A DNA stretch of 64,000 nt from Devosia sp. Root413D1 (GCF_001425235.1 NZ_LMEA01000008.1:248001-312000), one strand, 5' to 3'. Shown: positions 18,839-27,454, counted from the first letter of the stretch. Made by a program: numbers and translations. Notes: a model not told the origin generated them from the letters alone.

Positions 18839-19738
18839 CTATGCCGCGGCAAAGAAGTCCGCGAGCGCAGCAGCGGTGGCGGCCGGATGCTCCTCGGGAA
18901 AGAAGTGGCCGCCGGGTACCGCCCGGCCTGCCACCTGGTCGGCCCAGCGGCGCCAGATGCCGAGCGGTCCGCCATCGGGCTCGTACCACTCGGCGAGGGC
19001 GCCCGATTGGCTCCACAGCGCCAGCAGTGGCGCGCCGATGCGGCGGCCTGCCTGCCGGTCGGCGCGGTCGTGTTCACGGTCGATGCCGGCGGCGGCGCGG
19101 TACTCCTCTGCGATCGCGTGGATGTGGTCGGGCGCGCTGAGCGCGGCGATGTAGGCATCGCGGATGTCGGCGCCGAAACTTGACGGCGGGCTGCCCCAGC
19201 CGGAGAGGGCAGCGTCGATGATTGCGGCGGGATCAGCGGCAATGAGGCGTTCGGGGAGTGGCGCCGGCTGGGCGAGCAGCGACCAGGGCCAGAAGGCCAG
19301 GGCAAAGCGGGCGTCCGCGGCCTCCCAGGTATCGAGCGTCGGGACAATATCGAGGACGGCCAGCCGTTCGATACGGTCGGGATGGTCGAGCGTCATGCGG
19401 TAGGCGACGCGGCCGCCGCGGTCGTGTCCGGCGACAGAGAAGGACTGGTAGCCGATGTCGCTCATCGCACTGACCAGCGCGGCCGCCATGGTTCGCTTGC
19501 TGTACGGCGCATGGGCTCGGTCGGTCGGCGGGCAGCCGCTCTGGCCGTAGCCGGGAAGGTCGGGGCAGATCAGGGTGAAGCGAGCAGCTAGCCGCGGAGC
19601 GATATCGCGCCACATCAGATGCGTCTCAGGGAAGCCGTGCAGCAGCAACACCGGCGGACCGGCGCCGAGACGACGCGCGACGATATCGAATGGAGCGGCG
19701 CCGAGGCGGAGCGTCTCGGCCTCTGCGAACAAAGCCAT
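18839..19738 (-). CDS. Fluoroacetate-dehalogenase-like alpha/beta hydrolase
   Basis: 299 residues. Alpha/beta hydrolase with an aspartate nucleophile: VAGHDRGGR places D106, R107 and R110 exactly as in fluoroacetate dehalogenases, and the acid D130 (AVLDIVPT) and base H278 (PGGHFFPEEHP) complete the triad. Of the three residues forming the halide pocket in the Rhodopseudomonas enzyme (recalled as H155, W156 and Y219), W152 and Y213 are kept but the histidine position is proline (FWPWSLLAQ, P151). The fold and catalytic apparatus are intact, so it may hydrolyse other haloacids or epoxide-like substrates. No signal peptide. Confidence 0.88.
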   Translation of the reverse strand: MALFAEAETLRLGAAPFDIVARRLGAGPPVLLLHGFPETHLMWRDIAPRLAARFTLICPDLPGYGQSGCPPTDRAHAPYSKRTMAAALVSAMSDIGYQSFSVAGHDRGGRVAYRMTLDHPDRIERLAVLDIVPTLDTWEAADARFALAFWPWSLLAQPAPLPERLIAADPAAIIDAALSGWGSPPSSFGADIRDAYIAALSAPDHIHAIAEEYRAAAGIDREHDRADRQAGRRIGAPLLALWSQSGALAEWYEPDGGPLGIWRRWADQVAGRAVPGGHFFPEEHPAATAAALADFFAAA

Positions 19739-19787
19739 GGCGGCAGAACTCTCAAGCGCCGCCTATGGTTTCCCGCCAACAAAGAGA

Positions 19788-19819
19788 GAGCCGCAGTGCG
19801 GGGCAGCGCACTGCGGCTC
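19788..19819 (-). terminator. Hairpin downstream of the DUF5330-like gene
   Basis: GAGCCGCAGTGC and GCACTGCGGCTC form a perfect 12-bp stem with an 8-nt loop. On the minus strand it is followed by CTCTCTTTGTTGG, a moderately T-rich run. It sits about 50 bp past the stop of the gene at 19871 and before the start of reading for the hydrolase, so it probably separates the two transcripts. Confidence 0.6.
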
Positions 19820-19870
19820 GGCCAGGGATCGCTGCTGGAGTAGCGTCGGGGAAGTGGCGCAACCCCTGGC

Positions 19871-20167
19871 TCAACCCATCCGATCCGGTCGCGGTCGGGG
19901 GAGCGGGACCGGGATGTTCGACGTCATTTGCATGGGTGTGTCGACGGACGGGAGCTTGCTGCCGGCGAGTACCGTGAGCGCGGCCTTGCCGCCGGCGCAT
20001 TCGAGGGTGCTGCAATCGCTGGCGAGAACCTGAGAAACGATCACCTGCTGGCCCGCCTTGAGGGCCTCAGCCGAGGCATCGCTGGCGGTCTTGCCCAGGT
20101 CGAAGTCCTTCGGCGCGATGATGAGGAACATCACCGTCAGCCAGAATGCAGACCTCAACACGAACAT
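19871..20167 (-). CDS. DUF5330-like small membrane-anchored protein
   Basis: 98 residues. It begins with a hydrophobic anchor (LRSAFWLTVMFLIIAP), then a short mature part with two cysteines close together (SDCSTLECAGG). The MFxLRxAFWL start and overall layout resemble DUF5330 proteins, small and mostly restricted to Rhizobiales; their function is unknown. The C-terminus is rich in Pro and Arg. It is followed by a hairpin terminator. Confidence 0.72.
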   Translation of the reverse strand: MFVLRSAFWLTVMFLIIAPKDFDLGKTASDASAEALKAGQQVIVSQVLASDCSTLECAGGKAALTVLAGSKLPSVDTPMQMTSNIPVPLPRPRPDRMG

Positions 20168-20556
20168 CGTCGCCTCTTCCCGTACCGGCAGTCCACCTGC
20201 CTTTGTGTGCCGAGAAGGCTAGGCGGGGCGGCTTAAGTCCGGTTTCGAGATTTCGATAAAATTGTAGGCAAATGCCACGGATCGAGTCGGTTGGGTCAGT
20301 GGCCGCGAACTCGCCCCATCTCCGATGACATCGAGCTTGGGAGATTCGACAGGTGGTCAAGGCGAAATGCACAGCCCGTTGGAACCCCGCGGTCGGCGCA
20401 ACGAACTGTTTACGCTAACCCCAGAAAGCCCCTGCGCAACGCCATGGATCGGGTGCGCAACCGCCTCGCGGGCTCTTCCCCTTAAACCCGCATTAGGCGT
20501 TCGGGTGGAAGCTCCGGACAACAAGAAAATGGGCGGCGGGGCGGTTGGTTAGAGTT
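20168..20556. other. 389-bp gap without a recognised gene
   Basis: The gap separates the divergent DUF5330-like gene and the sensor-kinase gene. Short overlapping frames on the plus strand (64 and 75 codons) have no family resemblance, ribosome site or codon pattern that supports them. No strong hairpin or tRNA-like structure was seen. It must hold the promoters of both neighbours. Confidence 0.5.
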
Positions 20557-22386
20557 ATGCGTAGCCTCTGGACATGGTTGAGCGATGCGATGCGTCGCGC
20601 TTGGCGCACCGAGCCGGTGCGGGGCGCGGGTGGGCGTCCTGAAGCCTTGCGCCGACAGGCCATTGCCACCAATGCCAGGCTCATCCTGATCCTCAGCCTG
20701 ATCGGCATGCCGGCGGCGCTCTATGCGCTGACCCAATCCATGCTGCTCCCCTTTGTCCTCGCGACCATCGGTGTCGCAGCGGGCGTCCTCAGCATCGCGC
20801 TCTGCCAGCGCGGCCAGTATGAGCGCGCCGCCGCGGGGCAGGTCTACGCCACGTTGCTCGGCGGCGCACTGCTGACCGTTGCCGATCCCGTGCTTGCCGA
20901 TTTCGGTCTCGCCGTGGCGGTGCTCGGCCCGGTGCATGCCTCGCTCCTGACCCGCACACCGGTCAAGAAGCGCGCCTGGGCCATCCTCGTCGCCGTGGTG
21001 GCGCTGGGGGTGCTGGCGAGTTTCAGCATCTTTGTCTGGCCGGAGCCGTTCCACACCAGCACGAGGCTGATCGGCGGCCTGGTGTTCACCATCACGGCCG
21101 TGATGGTCGCCTACTCAGCCAACCGCCTGAACACCGTGTTCGAGGTCTACGAGAAGGCGCAGATCAACGCTTACCGGCACCTGATCGAACATGTGCAGGA
21201 TGCGGTGATGCGCTTTGCCAGCGACGGCACGGTGCTGTTCACCTCGCGCTCGGCGGAAAAACTGTTCGGCTGCCGCCGCTTCGAGCTCAGCGGCAACGGA
21301 CTGGTCGAGCGTATCCATGTGATGGATCGGCCGACCTACCTCACCGCCTTTGCCGAGGCCAACCAGGACGGTCGCACGCGCCGCGTCGAGATTCGCATGC
21401 GCCGCGATGAACCGGGCCCGTCGGCCGCCGCGCCGCGCTATGTCTGGGTCGAGGCTTCGCTTTCCCCGGTCGTCGATGCTGATATGCCCGGGACCCGCAA
21501 CGAGGTCGTCGTGCTGCTGCGCGACGTCACTGAGCGGCATGACTACATGAACGAGCTGCAGCGGGCACGCAAGCTTGCCGAGGAAGCCTCGAGCGCCAAG
21601 TCGCGCTTCCTCGCTACCATCGGGCACGAGCTGCGCACCCCGCTCAACGCCATTGTCGGCTTTTCCGAGATGATGACCTCGGGCGTCGTCGGCGAACTCA
21701 GCCCGCAGCACAAGGAATATGCCACGCTGATCCAGCAGAGTGGTCATCACCTGATCGACGTGGTGAAGATGCTGCTCGATATGAGCCGGCTGGAAGCGGG
21801 CAAGTTTGAACTGACCACCGAGGCGATCGCACCCGAATCGCTGGTCGAACCCTGCCTGAAGATGGTCGACGCCATGGCGCGCGACAAATCGGTGCGGCTG
21901 ATGACCGATATTCCACGCAGCCTGCCGATGCTGATCGCCGACGAGCGCGCCTGCCGCCAGATTCTGATCAACCTGTTGTCGAACGCGGTGAAATTCTCCA
22001 ACGAGCACTCGGTGGTGACGCTCGCCATGAAGCGGCAGGGCCGCCATCTCGCCATCTCGGTGGCCGACCACGGCATCGGCATGGGCGAGGAATCGGTGAG
22101 CCGAATCGGCGAGCCCTTCTTCCAGGCACAGGATGGCCTCGCGCGCCGCTACGAGGGCACGGGCCTGGGTCTTTCGATCGTCAAGGGACTGGTCGAGCTG
22201 CATGAGGGAACCCTGCATGCCAGCTCCTCTCCGGGAGAGGGGACAGTGATGACTGTTCTGCTGCCGATAAACGGTCCGGAAACCAAGGTGGAGGAAACTG
22301 CTGCCGTTACCCCGCTTCATCGGGACCCGGTCCAGCAGCAAATGCCCACCACATGGCACGACGACGAAAGAAAAAGAGCCCTATGA
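20557..22386 (+). CDS. Membrane PAS-domain sensor histidine kinase
   Basis: 609 residues from the ATG at 20557; a TTG four codons earlier is also open. The N-terminal part (about 36-190) has roughly six transmembrane helices and no large periplasmic loop, so it may sense within the membrane. A PAS domain (about 205-325: HVQDAVMRFASDGTVLFTSRS) leads to a HisKA domain with phospho-acceptor H357 in GHELRTPLNAIVGFSEMM. An ATPase domain follows with the N box (NLLSNAVKF), DHGIGM, and GTGLGLSIVKGL. This H-box style is that of the PleC/DivJ group of alphaproteobacterial kinases, suggesting input to a cell-cycle or envelope circuit. Its 3' end overlaps the next gene. Confidence 0.9.
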   Translation: MRSLWTWLSDAMRRAWRTEPVRGAGGRPEALRRQAIATNARLILILSLIGMPAALYALTQSMLLPFVLATIGVAAGVLSIALCQRGQYERAAAGQVYATLLGGALLTVADPVLADFGLAVAVLGPVHASLLTRTPVKKRAWAILVAVVALGVLASFSIFVWPEPFHTSTRLIGGLVFTITAVMVAYSANRLNTVFEVYEKAQINAYRHLIEHVQDAVMRFASDGTVLFTSRSAEKLFGCRRFELSGNGLVERIHVMDRPTYLTAFAEANQDGRTRRVEIRMRRDEPGPSAAAPRYVWVEASLSPVVDADMPGTRNEVVVLLRDVTERHDYMNELQRARKLAEEASSAKSRFLATIGHELRTPLNAIVGFSEMMTSGVVGELSPQHKEYATLIQQSGHHLIDVVKMLLDMSRLEAGKFELTTEAIAPESLVEPCLKMVDAMARDKSVRLMTDIPRSLPMLIADERACRQILINLLSNAVKFSNEHSVVTLAMKRQGRHLAISVADHGIGMGEESVSRIGEPFFQAQDGLARRYEGTGLGLSIVKGLVELHEGTLHASSSPGEGTVMTVLLPINGPETKVEETAAVTPLHRDPVQQQMPTTWHDDERKRAL

Positions 22387-23786
22387 CGGCAGCAACTCTT
22401 GCGCACCTGCCTTTGCAGGTCGGCAGCGTCGCTATGGCCCACGCGGGTCGCGCGGCGCTCTGGGTCATTGCGCGCTACATGCGCTCCCCCCTCACCAATT
22501 CCGCTATCGCCGCTCTGGTGGTGACGTCGGCCATGGCCGGCTCGAACGCGCTCTATGGCCAGCGCCATGAGCATCCGTCACCGCTGTTCGATGCGGGGAT
22601 CGAATCGGCCGCGCGGATCGCCGACGTCGAACTGGTGATTCCCAAAACCCGGCCCAAGAGCTTCGTGCTGAGCGCGCCCGCCAAGGTGCAGCGCCAGGTG
22701 GTCGCGGCTGCCGCCCCGCTCGACACGCAGGGCGGACCGATCGGCAACAAGGAAGTGTTCGAAGTGCAGCGCAAGCTTGAGCGGCTGCAGCTCTTCACCG
22801 GCACGGTCGATGGCTATTACGGGCCGCAGACCGCCCGGGCGCTGAAGAAGTTCGAGGAGCAGCGCGGGCTGAAGCCGACCGGCGAGCTGACGCGCGACAT
22901 CATCGAGCTGGTGCTGGCCGCGCCGCTGTCGACGCCTGCGCCGCAGCCGGTGGCCCCGGCGCCTGCGCCTGCAGTCGAGCAGAAGCCCGCGGCGGCGGTG
23001 ACCCTGCCCAAGGTCGAGATCGCACCAGTCGCAGCCGAGCTGCCCAAGGCTGAACAGCTCAGGGCGGAGCAGCCCAAGCCTGAACAACAGAGGACCGACG
23101 CGGTGAAGCCGCAGTCGCTGGCGGTGATGGAGCAGCCCAAGCCGCTGGTTGCCGATATTGAGACCGGCTCGATCGCGCCGGCAAAGCAGGCGACCGGCAG
23201 CACGCTTTTGGGCCGGCCCGTGCCGAAATCACCTGAGGCAGCGCTCGAGATGGCTGCCGAAACCGCCGGCGACGCCATCAGCACCATCGTCAACGGCGTG
23301 CAGTCGATGAGCATGACGACGGCGCCCAAGGTGCTGCCCAGAAAGCCAGTGGCGCAGCAGCAGTTCGCCGCGGAGTCCAACACGCTGAGCACTGCCGAGG
23401 CGGCCCCCACCGTGGCCCTCGTGCCCAAGGCAGCGGCGGCGCGAACCGAACTCGCTGCCCTGCCGGACAAGCCGCAGGTCGGCGTGCCCTTGAAGATCGA
23501 AGAACCCGCGCCGCCGGCGCCGGGCGAGACGATCGCGGTGCTCGACACCGAAGCGACGCCCGAACAGCTGATGGCGCCGTTCTCGGTGACCGACCCGGTG
23601 ATCGTCGCCAAGGTGCAGCGCGGGCTGGGGAGCCTCGGGTTCCTCCATGGCCCGGCCGATGGCGTTGCCGGCGAGGCGACCGCCAAGGCGATCCGCAACT
23701 TCGAGGTCTACTTCAACTACAAGGTGACCGGCCGGATCTCCCCCGAGCTGCTCGACCTCCTGGTCGACAACGGCGCGGCGATCTAG
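22353..23786 (+). CDS. Membrane-anchored peptidoglycan-binding domain protein
   Basis: 477 residues. A basic N-terminus (ARRRKKKSP) precedes one transmembrane helix (about 50-70), leaving the rest in the periplasm. Two PG_binding_1 repeats are visible: EVQRKLERLQLFTGTVDGYY with TARALKKFEEQRGLKPTG (about 130-185), and KVQRGLGSLGFLHGPADGVA with AIRNFEVYFNYKVTGRIS (about 415-470). Between them lies a long low-complexity linker rich in Pro, Ala, Lys and Glu. The start at 22353 overlaps the kinase gene by 34 bp; an ATG at 22383 would give a four-base ATGA overlap and also has GAG upstream. Either way, translation is coupled to the kinase, suggesting a cell-wall-linked signalling unit. Confidence 0.85.
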   Translation: MARRRKKKSPMTAATLAHLPLQVGSVAMAHAGRAALWVIARYMRSPLTNSAIAALVVTSAMAGSNALYGQRHEHPSPLFDAGIESAARIADVELVIPKTRPKSFVLSAPAKVQRQVVAAAAPLDTQGGPIGNKEVFEVQRKLERLQLFTGTVDGYYGPQTARALKKFEEQRGLKPTGELTRDIIELVLAAPLSTPAPQPVAPAPAPAVEQKPAAAVTLPKVEIAPVAAELPKAEQLRAEQPKPEQQRTDAVKPQSLAVMEQPKPLVADIETGSIAPAKQATGSTLLGRPVPKSPEAALEMAAETAGDAISTIVNGVQSMSMTTAPKVLPRKPVAQQQFAAESNTLSTAEAAPTVALVPKAAAARTELAALPDKPQVGVPLKIEEPAPPAPGETIAVLDTEATPEQLMAPFSVTDPVIVAKVQRGLGSLGFLHGPADGVAGEATAKAIRNFEVYFNYKVTGRISPELLDLLVDNGAAI

Positions 23787-23827
23787 CACCCCATTGCGCC
23801 AGCCGGCCGCTCGCGGTCGGATGGCGT

Positions 23828-24412
23828 ATGGATGGAGGGGTGATTCACACCGAGATCAGGCGACGCTGGCGACCGGGCGAGCGGCTCATGCTGCTCGGGC
23901 CAGGGGGCGTCGGCAAGTCGACGCTGGGCCGGGCGCTGGCTGCAACCCTCGGTTGGCCGCTGATCGATCTCGATCTCGAGTTCTGCGAACGGATCGAGGT
24001 GATCGGCCCGTTCATCGCCGCGCAGGGCTATGAGCGCTACCGGGCCGAAAATCTCGCGCTGGCCGAGCGGCTGGCGCGGGAGGCAACCCCATCGACCGTC
24101 TTCGTCACATCGTCGGGTTTCCTCGCGGCGGCGTCGGGCACCGAGGATCGCCGCCGTGCCGACCGGCTGGTGGCCACCGGTTATGGCGTCACGCTCCTGC
24201 CTTCGCTAGAGGTCAACCTCGCGACCTCGGTCGTGGTGGAGCGGCAGCTGACGCGCGGCTTTGGCTTTGAGCGGCAGAGCGAGGACAGGAAGTTCCGCCA
24301 GCGTTTCGCGATCTACCGCGAGACCGGAGACATGCTGATCGCGGCCACGGCCTCGCCGGAACGGATCGCGGCAGCGATCATCGACGGCTTGGGCCTCACG
24401 GCAGCAGCCTAG
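23828..24412 (+). CDS. Shikimate-kinase-like P-loop protein
   Basis: 194 residues. Walker A GPGGVGKST (24-32) and the LIDLDLEFCERIEV segment with a following YERYRAEN match the shikimate kinase fold. However, the GGG loop that holds shikimate in AroK is replaced by VFVTSSGFLAAASG, and the lid arginine region is altered. It is therefore a paralog with a changed or unknown substrate, and aroK itself is expected elsewhere. It follows the peptidoglycan-binding gene by 41 bp on the same strand and precedes DUF1491 by 32 bp. Confidence 0.78.
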   Translation: MDGGVIHTEIRRRWRPGERLMLLGPGGVGKSTLGRALAATLGWPLIDLDLEFCERIEVIGPFIAAQGYERYRAENLALAERLAREATPSTVFVTSSGFLAAASGTEDRRRADRLVATGYGVTLLPSLEVNLATSVVVERQLTRGFGFERQSEDRKFRQRFAIYRETGDMLIAATASPERIAAAIIDGLGLTAAA

Positions 24413-24444
24413 CCAGGCGCCGGGTTTTCCGGCACAGGTGGCGG

Positions 24445-24777
24445 ATGTTTCGCACTGACCTCTGGGTTTCGGCGTTCGTGCGCCGGCATAACGATATCGG
24501 CCACCTCTGCGTGGTGTCGCGCCGCGGCGATCCGATCGCCGGGCAGATCTTCGTCGAGGTCGATCACCTCAACGGCGAGGTGTCGCTCTATACCCCGGCG
24601 CCGGCGACCAGCCTCGGCGACAACCCCGAGGACCGGGTGTTCCAGCTGCGCTTCGACCATGTCGAACCGGACAAGGTGCGCGAGCGGATCGAGCGGGAAC
24701 ACGATTTCGACCCCGACCTGTGGGTGGTGTCGCTTGAGATGCGGAAGGGTGAACTGGGGTTGGAGGTGGCGGGGTAG
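24445..24777 (+). CDS. DUF1491 family protein
   Basis: 110 residues. Whole-length match to the DUF1491 pattern: WVSAFVRRHNDIGHLCVVSRRG split near the start, GQIFVEVDHLNGEVSLYTPAP, and a C-terminal FDPDLWVVSLEMRKGE. A small cytosolic alphaproteobacterial protein of unknown role; no catalytic motif is visible. It is probably the last gene of a transcript starting with the sensor kinase, ending before a palindromic element. Confidence 0.88.
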   Translation: MFRTDLWVSAFVRRHNDIGHLCVVSRRGDPIAGQIFVEVDHLNGEVSLYTPAPATSLGDNPEDRVFQLRFDHVEPDKVRERIEREHDFDPDLWVVSLEMRKGELGLEVAG

Positions 24778-24814
24778 GGTGCAGTGTCGTCCCTGGGCTA
24801 TCCCGGAGGCACGG

Positions 24815-24892
24815 TGTCATCCCCGCGGAAGCGGGGATCTCCGTTTGGGGAGCCATCGCAAAACGGAGGTTCCCGCTTTCGCGGGAATGATC
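24815..24892. repeat. REP-like palindromic element, 78 bp
   Basis: The left arm (24815-24846, starting TGTCATCCCCGCGGAAGC) and the right arm (24861-24892, ending CCCGCTTTCGCGGGAATGA plus TC) are inverted repeats about 32 bp long with a few mismatches and a 14-nt loop. It lies in the convergent gap between DUF1491 and DUF2336. The arm ends share the TGTCATyCC signature with the 80-bp elements at 27312, 51455 and 60103. Confidence 0.8.
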
Positions 24893-24928
24893 CGGTGCGA
24901 GTGGCTGCAGCAACTCCGCCGACAGGAC

Positions 24929-26071
24929 TTAGCTCGCTCGCGCCCCGATCCGGGCCAGCGCCTCGATCGCCTGGTCGACCACCGGGTTGCGCTCGCGGGT
25001 CTGCGGCGGCGGGATGCGGCGGCGTTCGATCTCGAACGGCTTGTATTCCGGCTTGGTCATGTCGAGCAGGTTCACCTCGCCGCGCCAGGCGCTCATCAGG
25101 AACGCCGTGGCGTCGACGCTGACCGTCTCGAACAGCTTTGAAAACTGCGCCAGCGCCTTGGACCGGTCCTCGTCGTGCGAGGTGGCGTGGATCAGCACCT
25201 TGAGCCCGTCCTGCGCATCGCAGCCGAAGGCGCGCAGCACCACGAACAGCGCCGCCCCGGAGGTGTCGTGGGCGATCTGCCCGCAACGGACCTCGTCGAG
25301 CCCGGTGATCTGATGCAGCAGCTTGGTGACTTCCGGCCGGCGGTTCTCGGAGAACAGCTTCATCAGCGCCCGGGTGAGCTCGCCGGTGGCGACCGACAAC
25401 TGCTCGAGCGTGCGCTTGATCGGCGCGGCCGGGGTCTGGCGCTGCGAAAACGCGTTGATCACTTTCACCCGATCGGTCTCGCCCAGATCGAAGAAGGCGG
25501 GCGCCAGCAAGGCCGCGTCGAAATCCTCGCGCGCGGCAAGCGACCAGGCGACCTGGTGATCCATCTGTGCCGAGCGGGCGAGGGCGCTGAGGTAGGGGCC
25601 GCGCGGCACGATCGCCGTATTGGTGGCGATGGCGCGATAGACCTTGCGGCTGTTCATCTGGAACAGCCGGCCCAGCACACCGTTGGAGAGATCTGCCCGG
25701 CGGGCGAGGGCAGCGCCGAGGGTGACGTCATTCGACGAGATCACCTTGAGCATGGTGCTCTCGGACAGCCTCGGCGCCGAAACCAGGAAATCCGGCAGGT
25801 CGTCGCCGAGATGGCGCACCACCAGCTGTTCGAGCTCGGGTGACAGGTCCTCGGAGCGGCCGAGCGTCGCCGCGGCCTTGGCGCGAGCGGCAGGGGCCGC
25901 AGCCGGGAACAGGCGCTGGGCGAGCGCCGCAAACTGTTCCATTTCGGCACCGGTCGGCCGCCCGCGACGCGCAAAGGCATCGCATGCCGCGCACAGCAGC
26001 GTGTTCGTTCGATCGACGCCGCCCGTCTCGATGAGGAGCTGGAACGTCTCGTAAGGCTGGAAACCGATCAT
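24929..26071 (-). CDS. DUF2336 family protein
   Basis: 380 residues from the ATG at 26071 (MIGFQPYETFQLLIE), which has AGGGCAAATT upstream; an in-frame start 12 codons earlier lacks a site. A helical-repeat style protein: many short helices, with FAALAQRLFP, ERLSESTML-like and DLPDFLVSAPRLSE segments typical of DUF2336, and a C-terminus rich in charged residues. No membrane segment, so probably cytosolic. Function unknown, though several alphaproteobacterial members lie near cell-cycle and motility genes. A CtrA-box-like site lies about 66 bp upstream. Confidence 0.82.
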   Translation of the reverse strand: MIGFQPYETFQLLIETGGVDRTNTLLCAACDAFARRGRPTGAEMEQFAALAQRLFPAAAPAARAKAAATLGRSEDLSPELEQLVVRHLGDDLPDFLVSAPRLSESTMLKVISSNDVTLGAALARRADLSNGVLGRLFQMNSRKVYRAIATNTAIVPRGPYLSALARSAQMDHQVAWSLAAREDFDAALLAPAFFDLGETDRVKVINAFSQRQTPAAPIKRTLEQLSVATGELTRALMKLFSENRRPEVTKLLHQITGLDEVRCGQIAHDTSGAALFVVLRAFGCDAQDGLKVLIHATSHDEDRSKALAQFSKLFETVSVDATAFLMSAWRGEVNLLDMTKPEYKPFEIERRRIPPPQTRERNPVVDQAIEALARIGARAS

Positions 26072-26136
26072 AATTTGCCCTGAAAGGCCCCAGGATTCGG
26101 GCCTCAACCACAGGTCTGACTATTTCAGGGAAATCG

Positions 26137-26152
26137 TTAGCGAACTGTTAAC
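26137..26152 (+). promoter_or_regulatory. CtrA-box-like sequence upstream of DUF2336
   Basis: TTAG-N7-TTAAC differs by one base from the CtrA consensus TTAA-N7-TTAAC. It lies in an AT-rich patch 66-81 bp before the DUF2336 start, where a promoter would be, and about 280 bp before the divergent exported-protein gene. A second TTAA occurs at about 26166 but with the wrong spacing. Confidence 0.35.
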
Positions 26153-26433
26153 CTTGACGAACTCTTAATGGCCTTCATCGGGTCCCTGCGTCGTTCCCGA
26201 TTTGCCGCTGGAAATGGGTCCCCGGCAAATATCGCCCGCCCGCCCGGAGGCAAGGTTGGGAAAGCTGGTTCAACTACCAAAGCGTGGACGCACGAGAACG
26301 CGCGCCCAATCGGCGGGCACGGGCGAAGTCCTGCTGTTCACCGGGGTCCGTTATGAGCGGGGCGGGGGCTCCTCTCCAATGCCGGACAAGCCGGTGGGAA
26401 CAGCCTCGGGCGGCAAGCGCCGCCGTGGCTGAT

Positions 26434-27231
26434 ATGGGTATGGTTCGGGCGCTGGGGCTGGCGCTGCTGCTCTGCGCCTCGCCCGCGGGCGCGCATGAGC
26501 TCGGCGATTTCGGCCGCGTGAAACCCGGCGTGCTCAATGACAAGATCATTCCCGAAACCGACCGGCTGATGCGGCGGCTGGGCAACCAGCCGGTATCGGA
26601 TTTCAACATCACCGACCAGGAACGCGAGATGCACGACCGGGTGTACCGGTTCCTCATCGCGCGCCATGCCAGGGATTGGGCCTTCGACTACGAGCAGGTG
26701 ATCTTCGTTGCCGGCGTGTTCAGCGCGCGACCGGACAAGTTCGACCTCTACTACCGCTGGCTCACCCACGAGCCCTACGCCTCGTCGCGCGTGCGCTTCA
26801 ACACTATTGCCGACGATGTGGGGGCGGACCTCCTGACCCTGCCGACCACCTTCAAGGCGATCTGCGCGGTGATCGAGATCGACCGGCAGCGCGCCGTCGC
26901 AGCTGCCGAACTCGATGACATCGAGCCGGCGATGCTCAAGCAGACGCGGCTGCGCAAGGCCGAGAACGACCTCTACATCGGCCGCTTCATTGCGGCGCTC
27001 GGCTACCGCTACGGCTCCTACAGCTACGCGCTCGACCACTTCCTCGTCGAAACGCCGCATGGCGAAGCCGTCGAAGTCGACGAGCGCCTGAGCCGCCTCG
27101 CCATCTGGGTCGACCGCGCCGAGGCGCTGGATTTCTGCGGCGATGGCTGGAACGACGGCAACGGTCGCGACGGCGCCATCCCCGGTCGCGTGCTGATGGA
27201 CGCTCCCAGTGAGGGCGAATACCGCAAGTAG
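26434..27231 (+). CDS. Exported protein of unknown function
   Basis: 265 residues from the ATG at 26434 (MGMVRALGLALLL); ATG 26440 is an equally possible start. A longer frame beginning at 26284 has no ribosome site or typical composition. The signal peptide ends near AGA before HELGD. The mature protein is largely helical and rich in aromatic and charged residues, with a histidine-containing RHARDWAFDYEQ segment, a YRWLTHEPYASSRVRF stretch and a C-terminal FCGDGWNDGNGRDG acidic loop that could bind calcium. I do not recognise the family. It is divergent from DUF2336 and followed by an 80-bp palindromic element. Confidence 0.75.
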   Translation: MGMVRALGLALLLCASPAGAHELGDFGRVKPGVLNDKIIPETDRLMRRLGNQPVSDFNITDQEREMHDRVYRFLIARHARDWAFDYEQVIFVAGVFSARPDKFDLYYRWLTHEPYASSRVRFNTIADDVGADLLTLPTTFKAICAVIEIDRQRAVAAAELDDIEPAMLKQTRLRKAENDLYIGRFIAALGYRYGSYSYALDHFLVETPHGEAVEVDERLSRLAIWVDRAEALDFCGDGWNDGNGRDGAIPGRVLMDAPSEGEYRK

Positions 27232-27311
27232 GGGGCGCCCATCGAGCTCATCCGCGAAGCGCTAGATCAGATCACAGATGAATTGAACCACTACCGTTGC
27301 CCCACCCACGA

Positions 27312-27391
27312 TGTCATCCCAGCGAAAGCTGGGACCCATCTATCCGCTGGCTCGGGCTGCGAGTTGGGTCCCAGCTTTCGCTGGGATGACA
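27312..27391. repeat. 80-bp palindromic element, copy 1
   Basis: 27312-27338 and 27365-27391 are perfect inverted repeats 27 bp long, beginning TGTCATCCCAGCGAAAGCTG and closing with its complement, around a 26-nt loop. It lies in the convergent gap between the exported-protein gene and the DUF1254-like gene. Near-identical 80-bp copies occur at 51455 and 60103. The RNA would fold into one long hairpin from either strand. Confidence 0.9.
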
Positions 27392-27454
27392 GCCGGTGGG
27401 AGACAACAATCAAGCCCCATCAGCTTCTGCAATGCAGTCCGACCGAAAAGCTCT

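Noticed and set aside
20291-20552. Two short plus-strand frames before the sensor kinase
   Set aside because: Overlapping, no ribosome site, no family resemblance; treated as non-coding gap.
23828-24412. Call as true shikimate kinase (aroK)
   Set aside because: The shikimate-binding GGG loop is missing, so only the fold is claimed.
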